From positions 1 through 8,533 of the forward strand of contig QIDY01000080.1 of assembly GCA_003228495.1 (NCBI GenBank): a stretch of DNA of 8,533 nucleotides, written 5' to 3'. This document shows positions 1 through 5,792 of the stretch, in pieces. The notes under the pieces are model-generated. The model was not told where the DNA came from and ran no database searches. It saw only the letters and a program-made list of their open reading frames with translations. This DNA is from Nitrospirota bacterium. Lineage in GTDB: Bacteria > Nitrospirota > Nitrospiria > Nitrospirales > UBA8639. Every line of letters begins with the position of its first letter. Within the stretch, counting starts at the first letter, position 1. Made by a program: the position numbers and the translations under genes.

Positions 1-1426
1 AAGCTTTTTCCATCCCCTTGCGATCGGGCACGTTGTTAGGCAAAGTCTGGCCAGGGTTGGTACACATGACCAAACAACATTTCACGTTCCCTTTGTTCAT
101 CGCCTCGAAAAGGGCCATGGTATGATATCCAATCTTCGGATTGATCCGACCCCTCGGAACTTTCCACAGATCTTCCATCTCTTCACGATGTGTAGGATTG
201 GCAATGACTCTCCCATTCGGAAGAGCATGAGCGAGGGATCCCGTATCTCGGACACCCCCACAGGCATTCGGTTGGCCGGTCACCGAAAAAGGTGTGGCCC
301 CCGGTCGGCCCAAATGCCCGGTTAAGAGATGCATGGCATTCACCCCTCGGTTGGAGGCCGTCGCTTGCACCTGCTGGTTTAAGCCCATCGTCCACAAGGA
401 CGTGGTGGCGTTGGCGGAAGCAAACATGAAGGCCGCTTCCTGGATATCCCTCGGGGCGATTCCACAGATTTTGGCGGCTCGCTCAATTGGGTATTGAGCG
501 ACATGCTGTGTAAATTCCTCAAAGGTCCGCTTTTCCTTCGCTTCCTGGAAGGAAAGGTAGTTCTCCACCATATCCTTGTCGATGAATCCGTTCTGGATAA
601 ACTCATTCATCATCGAGTTGTAAAGGGCGACATCGGTTCCAGGAATGATGGGGAGGTGCAAATCGGCATGCATGGCTGTGTAGGTTCGCCGCGGATCTAC
701 CACAATAATCCTCGTATCTGGATGGCTCCGCTTGCGGTCTAAGACTCGCTCCCAAAGAATGGGATGACATTCAAGCGTATTGGACCCGGTGATAAAGAAC
801 GTATCGGCATCATCAATATCTTCATAGCAACCAGGTGGCTCATCTTTGCCAAACGTGGTTGTGTAGCCAGTGACCGCTGACGCCATGCAGAGCCGCGGGT
901 TGCCATCGACGTTATTGGTGCCAATGCCCGCTTTGAACAGTTTATTGGCGGTATAACTTTCTTGGGTGTAGAGCTGGCCACTGCCATAATAGGCCACGCT
1001 ATCTGGCCCATGCTCATCGATGGCCTGTCGAAATTTCTTTGCGATCAATTCCATGGCTTCTTCCCAGGTCGCTCGCTCAAGGCTTCCATTTTTCCGTATC
1101 AGGGGATAGAGGGCGCGCCCCTCGGTATACAAAATTTCTCGATTGACCAGGCCTTTGATGCACAAGCGGCCGCGGTTGTGAGCATACTCGTCTCCCTTCA
1201 CATCCACGACTTTCTTGTCAGTGACCCCAATCATCATGCCACACCCGGTTCCACAGAAACGGCAGACTCCCTTGTGCCAGGCGTCCACGGGAATAACGGG
1301 CTGTCGCTCCCAGCCCCCCCCACAACCTGTCATGGGCGCAATCATGGTGACTCCTGCCGAGACTCCCAGCACTCGAAGCACATCACGACGGGTTAATCCT
1401 TCAGGCCTGGCGTCTTTGTCGGCCAT
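1..1426 (-). CDS. napA: NapA-like periplasmic nitrate reductase, molybdopterin/4Fe-4S catalytic subunit (partial, C-terminus off the left edge)
   Basis: Seen: one uninterrupted frame of 475 codons runs from the ATG at 1426 to the window edge. The N-terminus carries a twin-arginine signal (T12-R13-R14-D-V-L, then a hydrophobic stretch to about residue 33), so export by Tat to the periplasm is expected. A 4Fe-4S site follows, with Cys55, Cys58, Cys62 and Cys89 (CRFCGTGC, then GRLCIKG with Lys91). NPRLCMASAV at 176-185 supplies Cys180, the likely molybdenum ligand. Further NapA-like blocks are GSN..ECHPILWERV, SLWTMGLNQQ and LTGHLGRPGATPFS followed by GQPNACGG. Family knowledge: NapA reduces nitrate to nitrite with bis-MGD and one 4Fe-4S cluster and is usually near 800 residues, so roughly 55-60% is present. 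VVDPRRTYTA and PGTDVALYN look more like assimilatory Nas/NarB enzymes, so the substrate is inferred. The start is supported by GGAGGT six bases upstream. No napB, napD or napC gene lies on the visible side. A related oxidoreductase such as a formate dehydrogenase is less likely. Confidence 0.85.
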   Translation of the reverse strand, partial: MADKDARPEGLTRRDVLRVLGVSAGVTMIAPMTGCGGGWERQPVIPVDAWHKGVCRFCGTGCGMMIGVTDKKVVDVKGDEYAHNRGRLCIKGLVNREILYTEGRALYPLIRKNGSLERATWEEAMELIAKKFRQAIDEHGPDSVAYYGSGQLYTQESYTANKLFKAGIGTNNVDGNPRLCMASAVTGYTTTFGKDEPPGCYEDIDDADTFFITGSNTLECHPILWERVLDRKRSHPDTRIIVVDPRRTYTAMHADLHLPIIPGTDVALYNSMMNEFIQNGFIDKDMVENYLSFQEAKEKRTFEEFTQHVAQYPIERAAKICGIAPRDIQEAAFMFASANATTSLWTMGLNQQVQATASNRGVNAMHLLTGHLGRPGATPFSVTGQPNACGGVRDTGSLAHALPNGRVIANPTHREEMEDLWKVPRGRINPKIGYHTMALFEAMNKGNVKCCLVMCTNPGQTLPNNVPDRKGMEKA

Positions 1427-1432
1427 CACCTC

Positions 1433-1438
1433 ACCTCC
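1433..1438 (-). promoter_or_regulatory. Shine-Dalgarno of the NapA-like gene
   Basis: On the minus strand GGAGGT sits six bases before the ATG at 1426, within the purine-rich run AGGGAGGTGAGGTG. A second GAGGTG lies between it and the start. This fixes the start directly ahead of the Tat signal. Confidence 0.8.
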
Positions 1439-1765
1439 CTTGGATGGGAAACCAATCTCTATTCCTGCTCTCTTCTACCTCAGATTTAAGGACAAGGGGG
1501 AAATACACGCCACCCTCAATTAAGGGAATAGATTCTGACTAAATAAAGATACTTTTTCAAGCGAAATATTAGTGAGCAAATAAGATGGGTCAGTGGGGGG
1601 AAATGTATTAATGGGATTTTGAGGAAGTGGAGGAATCGTTACGGGCATCTGTGGCAGTTGAAAGTTGGATTTTGGGCCGTGCCGGCGTGGCTCTAAAATC
1701 GTCTCGGCCCATTGTACCGGTTATATCGTGACGGACCCTTAGTTTTGTTCACTTGATTGGACCTG

Positions 1766-1783
1766 TTGAACCTAAATTCGGCA
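1766..1783. repeat. Solo end of a TTGAA-CCTAA element (half-site)
   Basis: TTGAACCTAAATTCGGCA shares the first 13 bases, with one mismatch, with the left end of the complete small element at 4635 (TTGAACCTAAGTTGAGCG). The inward end of that element's right arm also reads CCTAAATT when reverse-complemented. I find no matching inverted end (AATTTAGG) between here and 2948, so this is a solo or truncated end, or a related element that lost its other side. The inner sequence, CGGCAGTTAG, differs from the other element, so it is not a simple copy. Confidence 0.4.
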
Positions 1784-1794
1784 GTTAGCTGGTG

Positions 1795-1843
1795 CTCAAC
1801 CCTTCGACACGCCCGCTATCCAGGCTGCTCAGGGCGAACGGCC
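1795..1843. repeat. Dispersed-repeat-like segment with partial dyad symmetry
   Basis: The stretch begins CTCAACCCTTCGACA and ends CTCAGGGCGAACGG. From memory these two blocks, in this order, resemble a repeat found between genes in many environmental Gram-negative genomes; I cannot verify copy number here. CGCCC at 1810-1814 can pair with GGGCG at 1832-1836, and TTCG at 1803-1806 with CGAA at 1835-1838 as an alternative. It directly follows the solo element end at 1766. Confidence 0.4.
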
Positions 1844-2099
1844 CCCTAGCCTTAGCTTTTCTCTATCGGAACACCGTTGAGCAATAGAGCAGGGCGTGGA
1901 CACCATTGCTTTGCTCAAAAAAATGGCGCGCCTCTTTGGCAACGGGATGCAAGCCATGGTCAAAGGGGGATTTGAAAATCAGATGTTTCCCTGAATATCC
2001 CGCTATCTTGTCGCATGGATCTTTCATGGAACTCGTTCCCCTTTTTCGCTTTCTCAAGTTTCACTCGGGTCTGATAAAGAAAGCAGGAGAAGGTCGGGT

Positions 2100-2280
2100 A
2101 GGACATGAGAAAAAATAACTTGGACATTTCGCATCCAATCTTCGGGCCATCTTTGAACGCGCTTAAATCACAAAACCCTCAACATCGCGGTGCGATGCTT
2201 CGGCTTTTCCTCAATCGTTCCATTCAAATCTGACTCAAATCTTGTTGCGACTTTGTCCAAGTTATTTTCTCTCAGGTCCT
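2100..2280. mobile_element. Putative 181-bp MITE-like element with 27-bp terminal inverted repeats
   Basis: The left arm at 2100-2126 and the right arm at 2254-2280 are inverted copies over 27 bases with two mismatches. The innermost 15 bases (AAAATAACTTGGACA and its complement) are perfect. The 127 bases between the arms hold no ORF of note. Arms of this length around a short non-coding core are typical of non-autonomous elements mobilised by a transposase elsewhere. Against this, I see no clear target-site duplication: the flanks are GGTCGGGT and TAGACAAT. It could instead be an IS remnant with an internal deletion or a long hairpin with another role. No transposase is encoded in the window. 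Confidence 0.6.
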
Positions 2281-2453
2281 TAGACAATTTAAGCTCAAGC
2301 AAGTCTGACACCTCATTAATCTAATCTGTGTCTAACAAGGATCTGCTCTGCAAGCGATAGGGCATCCTTTGGTTTTGTCGCTCCCGCCAATAGCACGGAT
2401 CATACACAATAGAGGGTCTACCCATACAGCATTGCCAGTCTGAATACCTAACA

Positions 2454-2657
2454 TTTCCTGTCTCTTTTATGTGGGGCCCTGACCTGTTGGTCGCCTATGG
2501 TCCGCGGGGGAGAACGCTCAAAGAGATTGGCGGGCCTTGTCTGAGCGCAGCGAGTTGGCTCGCCAGCTCATGAGAGCGTTCATCCAGAGGGGCAGGCGGC
2601 AGGCGTCGGACCTTGGGAGACGAACATTGCAGGGAGCCAGATGAAAGAGCGCGGAAC
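2454..2657. repeat. Large imperfect palindrome (204 bp) with a perfect nested hairpin at its centre
   Basis: The outer arms 2454-2504 and 2607-2657 align ungapped as inverted repeats with about 36 of 51 positions identical, by hand count. Inside them GAACGCTC (2512-2519) pairs perfectly with GAGCGTTC (2574-2581). GGCGGGCC (2529-2536) pairs with GGCTCGCC (2557-2564) using one G-U pair. The apical 20 bases read TTGTCTGAGCGCAGCGAGTT. The right side carries about 18 extra bases between its two stems. The short reading frames here simply run through this palindrome and look spurious. It may be a structured RNA, a palindromic mobile element or an old pair of inverted element copies. Confidence 0.6.
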
Positions 2658-2828
2658 CATACATTCCGTATGATCCCGTTCTTTCCGTCCAACCCCAACC
2701 TGAAGCCAAATCCCTACGCCTGTCTGAATGGCTTTCCATACAAGTATAAGAAAACACTTAGGATGTATTGGCTAGCTTTTTAGAAACACAATCAGACGTA
2801 AATCACAATACAAACAAATAGATATGTT

Positions 2829-2843
2829 GTGAATATTTTTCAC
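2829..2843. promoter_or_regulatory. Possible operator: GTGAA-N5-TTCAC palindrome
   Basis: GTGAATATTTTTCAC is a perfect 5+5 dyad with a 5-base AT-rich spacer, about 105 bases before the start of the small secreted-protein gene and in an otherwise AT-rich promoter-like stretch. It resembles CRP/FNR-type half-sites (TGTGA), but the spacing is one base longer than the usual TGTGA-N6-TCACA. The regulator is unknown and a chance dyad is possible. Confidence 0.25.
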
Positions 2844-2934
2844 GGTTGGATTTGGAATAGGTTTTGCTAATTCCCAAATCTTACCTTCTTGGAAAATTCC
2901 CAGGAGGGGTCTTCAATAATTACACATCTTTTTT

Positions 2935-2940
2935 AGGAGG
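2935..2940 (+). promoter_or_regulatory. Shine-Dalgarno of the small secreted-protein gene
   Basis: A full-consensus AGGAGG lies eight bases before the ATG at 2949. It is among the strongest ribosome binding sites in the window and supports this short gene being real and well translated. Confidence 0.85.
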
Positions 2941-2948
2941 GCGGAACC

Positions 2949-3179
2949 ATGGTTAAAGCTTTTACACTTCTCTTAGCCTTACTTATTGGCTTGAGTTTCA
3001 GCGGAATGACCTTTGCCAAGTCGTTGGGTGCTTCGAGCGATCAATTCTCCATCCAAGGAACACTTCCCCAAGGTGACGACACCAAGGATGACACCAAGGA
3101 TGGCGAAAAGAAGGGCGACGACGCCAAAATGGACGATGACAAAGGCGAAGACAAAGACGAGGAAAAGGACAAAAAATAA
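2949..3179 (+). CDS. Small secreted protein with Asp/Lys/Glu-rich C-terminal tail, function unknown
   Basis: A 76-residue protein I do not recognise. Seen: residues 1-23 form a classical Sec signal peptide (MVK, a hydrophobic core from about 5 to 18, then GMTFA with probable cleavage after Ala23). A short neutral stretch (24-42) follows, then a tail from 43 to 76 in which 27 of 34 residues are charged: 13 Asp, 4 Glu and 10 Lys. The tail contains short repeats such as DDTKDDTKD and lacks aromatic residues and cysteines, so the mature protein is probably disordered. It is monocistronic: AGGAGG lies upstream and a strong terminator follows 41 bases after the stop, which argues for a genuine, perhaps abundant product. 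Possible roles, all inference, are cation binding or buffering in the periplasm, or a stress or envelope-associated factor. Confidence 0.8.
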   Translation: MVKAFTLLLALLIGLSFSGMTFAKSLGASSDQFSIQGTLPQGDDTKDDTKDGEKKGDDAKMDDDKGEDKDEEKDKK

Positions 3180-3220
3180 CCTTCGTTTATTGAATCCTTT
3201 TCTTGCCTACATCTTGAGCG

Positions 3221-3274
3221 GCCCTTGGGGAAATTCAAGGATTGAAAATTTCCCAAGGGCTGTCCTCTTTTTTA
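3221..3274 (+). terminator. Rho-independent terminator after the small secreted-protein gene
   Basis: GCCCTTGGG (3221-3229) pairs with CCCAAGGGC (3252-3260). The stem continues as AAATT against AATTT after one bulged G. A T-rich tract, CTCTTTTTTAT, follows at 3265-3275. The orientation ends rightward transcripts. The convergent SDR gene ends at 3294, and on that strand no T-run follows the stem, so its use for the SDR is doubtful. Confidence 0.85.
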
Positions 3275-3293
3275 TCTGCTACCAAGATTTTCT

Positions 3294-4013
3294 TTACCAT
3301 TCAGCCCCTAATCGATCGACCACAATCTGATGCACGACGGCATGAGGCCCTAGCTCAGCCAGGTAGAGTGCGGTTTCAGCAATATCAAAGGGATCGATCT
3401 TTTCACTGCAGAGAATGTCTTCAGGCGAAGCATCGACCAGGTCATCTGCCACCCCAGCCGGACAGATCGCACTAACTTTTATATTGAAGGCTCGGCCTTC
3501 ATCTGCCAGTGATTTGGTCAACGCCATGATGGCATGCTTGGAGGCACTATATGTTCCTGTTCCGGCCCACGCTTGGACGCCTGCCACACTCGACATATTA
3601 ATGATGAGGCCCCCTCTCAGCTGTTTCATTTGTTGAAACCCTGCACGACAGCACAAAAAAGTTCCTCGTAGATTCGTGGCCATGACTTCATCGAAGGTCT
3701 TTGTGTCCGTATCCGCCAAACGCCTTCCTCCAAAAATTCCGGCATTATTGACAAGAATATCTAACGAACCATATCGTGAAACAGTTTGCTGAATGAGAGC
3801 GTTCACTTGGTGCTCATCGGATATATCCGTTTGAATGGCATAAGCCTCTCCTCCTTTTGCCTGAATCTGCGCAACTGTTCGTTCGCACAGATGGAGCCGC
3901 CTGGCTGCAAGGACCACCTTCGCACCTTCTTCCCCGAACCGAAGGGCTATGGCCTTCCCGATCCCGCTACTGCTCCCCGTCACGATCGCCACTTTTCCTT
4001 CTACACGTTTCAT
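3294..4013 (-). CDS. Short-chain dehydrogenase/reductase (SDR), classical type
   Basis: A 239-residue protein, normal for classical SDRs (about 250). Seen: the nucleotide-binding TGSSSGIG at 12-19; two arginines (R38, R39) after the second strand (VVLAARR), which in this family usually favour NADP(H); D63 after the third strand; NNAG at 89-92; N114; and the catalytic Ser142, Tyr155 and Lys159 (YSASK). These are all the residues of an active oxidoreductase. The expected PG motif is varied to CPAGVADD around 190. The C-terminus is short after the active site and poor in substrate clues, so the substrate cannot be named. I chose the ATG at 4013; a TTG at 4028 would add five residues, but neither start has a strong ribosome binding site. 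It lies 68 bases downstream of the CBS gene on the same strand with no clear terminator between, so co-transcription is likely. Confidence 0.9.
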   Translation of the reverse strand: MKRVEGKVAIVTGSSSGIGKAIALRFGEEGAKVVLAARRLHLCERTVAQIQAKGGEAYAIQTDISDEHQVNALIQQTVSRYGSLDILVNNAGIFGGRRLADTDTKTFDEVMATNLRGTFLCCRAGFQQMKQLRGGLIINMSSVAGVQAWAGTGTYSASKHAIMALTKSLADEGRAFNIKVSAICPAGVADDLVDASPEDILCSEKIDPFDIAETALYLAELGPHAVVHQIVVDRLGAEW

Positions 4014-4081
4014 GCTTTCTGTATCCAATGTTTTTTGTGGGTTTGATCAAAAAAATCGTTATACCAAAATCCTCGTTTTTT

Positions 4082-4486
4082 TCAATCTTCCTGTAAATGC
4101 GCGATAAGATCACGGAGGGATACCAGTCCCACCACCACCTGATTTTTTGTCACCAACAAATGCCGCACCCCACTTTCCTTCATCATGTCGAACGCGTCTT
4201 CAATGGGCCACGAACCTTCTACCGTAATCATCGGACTCGTCATTACCGTATCAACCGAAGTCGTTTTTAGATCTCGCTCGTCGGCAACGACTTTTCGGAT
4301 AATATCCGTTTCAGTAATCAACCCAATAATCTCTTCCTCCTGATCCCTCATAAGTTCTCCCTGACGGATCACCACGAGTGATCCCACATGCCTATCGCGC
4401 ATCTCCTGTGAAGCCATGATGATATTGGCCTTCGCCTGAATTTTTTGTAATGTGGTCGTCATGGCATTCGCTAAAGTTTTCATCAT
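4082..4486 (-). CDS. Tandem CBS-domain protein
   Basis: A 134-residue stand-alone CBS pair (Bateman module). CBS1 spans about 9-66 and ends GLITETDIIRKV. CBS2 spans about 76-131 (VDTVMTSPMITV to GLVSLRDLIAHL). Both carry the T/S-x-x-D pattern that contacts ribose phosphate in adenine-nucleotide-binding CBS domains (T58/D61 and S123/D126). No catalytic domain is attached, so it probably senses AMP, ATP or a related ligand and acts on a partner; that role is family knowledge, not seen here. AAGGAG lies 4 bases before the ATG at 4486 and 7 before a second ATG at 4483, so the true start may be residue 2. The SDR gene follows downstream. It is cytoplasmic, with no signal or membrane segment. Confidence 0.9.
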   Translation of the reverse strand: MMKTLANAMTTTLQKIQAKANIIMASQEMRDRHVGSLVVIRQGELMRDQEEEIIGLITETDIIRKVVADERDLKTTSVDTVMTSPMITVEGSWPIEDAFDMMKESGVRHLLVTKNQVVVGLVSLRDLIAHLQED

Positions 4487-4634
4487 CTCTCTCCTTGTGA
4501 TGAGGTCAAAGATAGTTCTTTTTCCTTATTATTCGCCATTTTTATAGGCATCCCCCTTCTCCGGAATGAACCCATCTCCTTAGCAAATCGTGGTCCATGA
4601 TTTTCTCAATCTGTTCACATGGAATTTCCTTTTG

Positions 4635-4763
4635 TTGAACCTAAGTTGAGCGATTCTTATGGATGAGATGTGCCAAGACCTTGGGATGCCAGGGTATTTG
4701 AAAAACGTAGGCAGACTCATTCGGTCTGTCGAGGCTTTTTAGAATCGCTCAATTTAGGTTGAA
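4635..4763. mobile_element. MITE-like element (4640-4758) flanked by a TTGAA target-site duplication
   Basis: CCTAAGTTGAGCGATTCT at 4640-4657 and AGAATCGCTCAATTTAGG at 4741-4758 are 18-base terminal inverted repeats with one mismatch. Immediately outside them TTGAA occurs in direct orientation on both sides (4635-4639 and 4759-4763), as expected for a target-site duplication. The 119-bp element has no coding capacity. Its core carries two small dyads, CCAAG-AC-CTTGG near 4673-4684 and CAGAC-N7-GTCTG at 4712-4728, the latter followed by GTCGAGGCTTTTT, which could act as a weak rightward terminator. Ends beginning CCTA recall some IS1380-type termini, but that family link is only a memory-based suggestion. 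Confidence 0.7.
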
Positions 4764-4855
4764 TATACTCTATCAGGGTTTTTAGCTAACAATAGCTGGC
4801 CGGCAAGGTTCCAACAAAGAACGATTTCATTATTCATCTCCCTGAAGAATTGGGT

Positions 4856-4875
4856 CCCGTTTACCTAACAACGGG
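4856..4875 (+). other. Hairpin in the HDOD gene leader
   Basis: CCCGTT (4856-4861) and AACGGG (4870-4875) form a perfect 6-bp stem with an 8-base loop, 41 bases before the HDOD start. No T-run follows, so it is not a terminator. It could be an operator dyad or a leader RNA structure. Confidence 0.35.
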
Positions 4876-4916
4876 CGATATTTAAGGTTATTGGCGAGAA
4901 ACCGAAAAGATTTAGT

Positions 4917-5792
4917 ATGACCGTGGTTTCGACCATACCAACCGAGGAATCGGAGACAGAGACTTTTCGCACCCACATTGTAGAAAGACTCCAACAAAAA
5001 GAATTAGACCTTCCTTTGCTACCTGTGGTTGCCAACCAAGTGCTGCTGCTCTCAGGAGATCCCAATGCTGATTCCTCGAAACTCTCCGCGTTGATTCAGC
5101 AGGATCAAGCTCTAGCCGGACAAATTCTGCGCATTGCCAATTCTGCAGCGTGTGCTCCACGATCTCCGATTGTCTCCCTGCAACAAGCCATCGCCTGGTT
5201 GGGGATGAATATGCTAGCCAGCCTTGCCTTTTCCGTGTCCGTCCAAAGTGGCGTGTTCAAGGTCAAAGGCTATGAAAAAGAAGTACGAACCTTATGGCAT
5301 CAGGCACTGGCCACCGGGCTCTACGGGAAAGAGATTGCCCGCCGCAATCGGCACAATGTGGAAAATGCGTTCTTATGTGGCATCCTCCACACAATTGGCA
5401 AACCTCTCCTCATCCACCTTATCCTTCAGGCTCGTGGCGACTCTCCCGCACAACCCTCCTGGGCAGTGATGGATACCCTGATCCAGGAATCACATATCTT
5501 GGCCGGGACTAAACTGGCAGAGGCCTGGCAATTACCCCAACCGGTTCAAGAGGCCATTCGCTTCTACCCAGACGAGGCTTATCACCAGGCCAATTCACCA
5601 ACCAAAGGAGCCATGATCACGTGTCTGGCCGATCATCTGGCCACATCCATTGTGGATCCGTCTTCCCTTGATGAAGAGGCCTTGCGCGCACTCCCCGTGG
5701 TTCAAGACCTTAATTTTTATCCCGAAGATATGGATGCTCTTTTGGAACTCAAAGACAGCATTCAACAAAGCGTAGAAGCCTTTTTAGTATGA
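4917..5792 (+). CDS. HDOD domain signalling protein
   Basis: A 291-residue cytoplasmic protein consisting almost entirely of one HDOD domain (about residues 25-225). Recognisable blocks are LPLLPVVANQVL at 32-43, ILRIANSAA, AIAWLGMNMLASLAFSVSV and ENAFLCGILHTIGKPLLIHL around 151-170. In many HDOD proteins the last block reads HD-IG; here it is His158-Thr159, so the metal-binding HD pair of true HD phosphohydrolases is broken. HDOD proteins are generally considered non-catalytic regulators. No receiver, GAF, EAL or GGDEF domain is fused. The 65 C-terminal residues are helical-looking and acidic. The start ATG has only a weak purine stretch (AAAAGA) ahead of it. The TGA stop overlaps the ATG of sthA, so the two proteins are made from one message. 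A role in controlling redox or c-di-GMP responses is inference. Confidence 0.88.
   Translation: MTVVSTIPTEESETETFRTHIVERLQQKELDLPLLPVVANQVLLLSGDPNADSSKLSALIQQDQALAGQILRIANSAACAPRSPIVSLQQAIAWLGMNMLASLAFSVSVQSGVFKVKGYEKEVRTLWHQALATGLYGKEIARRNRHNVENAFLCGILHTIGKPLLIHLILQARGDSPAQPSWAVMDTLIQESHILAGTKLAEAWQLPQPVQEAIRFYPDEAYHQANSPTKGAMITCLADHLATSIVDPSSLDEEALRALPVVQDLNFYPEDMDALLELKDSIQQSVEAFLV

Larger units (their letters stand above)
1427..2948. other. 1.5-kb repeat-rich intergenic region without a convincing gene
   Basis: Between the NapA-like gene (transcribed leftward) and the small secreted-protein gene (rightward) I find no ORF with a recognisable protein, a good ribosome binding site and a plausible length. 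The reading frames present are short, start at TTG or lie inside inverted repeats. The region holds the repeat structures listed separately at 1766-1783, 1795-1843, 2100-2280 and 2454-2657. It must also contain the promoters of both flanking genes, which diverge from it. It looks like an accumulation site for small mobile elements rather than decayed coding sequence, although a highly decayed gene at about 1860-2060 cannot be excluded. Confidence 0.7.
4487..4916. other. Divergent intergenic region between the CBS and HDOD genes
   Basis: This 430-base stretch lies between two divergent genes and must contain both promoters. It holds the MITE-like element at 4640-4758 and a hairpin at 4856-4875. 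On the minus strand TATAAAAAT near 4545 could be a -10 box for the CBS gene, but no convincing -35 accompanies it. No ORF is supported. Confidence 0.6.

Noticed and set aside
962..1523. Plus-strand ORFs of 144 and 102 codons
   Set aside because: They are antisense to the well-supported NapA-like gene and its leader and have no family resemblance.
1673..1711. 7-bp stem TGGGCCG/CGGCCCA
   Set aside because: The 25-base loop and lack of a T-run give no terminator or known RNA; it is within what chance allows in GC-richer sequence.
1863..2118. Overlapping short ORFs on both strands (64 and 70 codons)
   Set aside because: The minus frame begins at a TTG just after an in-frame TGA, neither has a good ribosome binding site, and neither product resembles a known family. 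The plus frame ends inside the arm of the inverted-repeat element.
2495..2757. ORFs on the minus strand of 67 and 79 codons
   Set aside because: They run through the large palindrome, and their sequence (for example NSLRSDK) is simply the translation of the palindromic repeat.
2828..2844. CRP-type site TGTGA...TCAC
   Set aside because: The half-sites are seven bases apart rather than six and the last base does not match, so I list only an unnamed dyad.
4635..4763. Reading the ends as 23-bp inverted repeats
   Set aside because: The outer five bases match better as a direct TTGAA duplication than as inverted sequence, since they mismatch at the third base when inverted.
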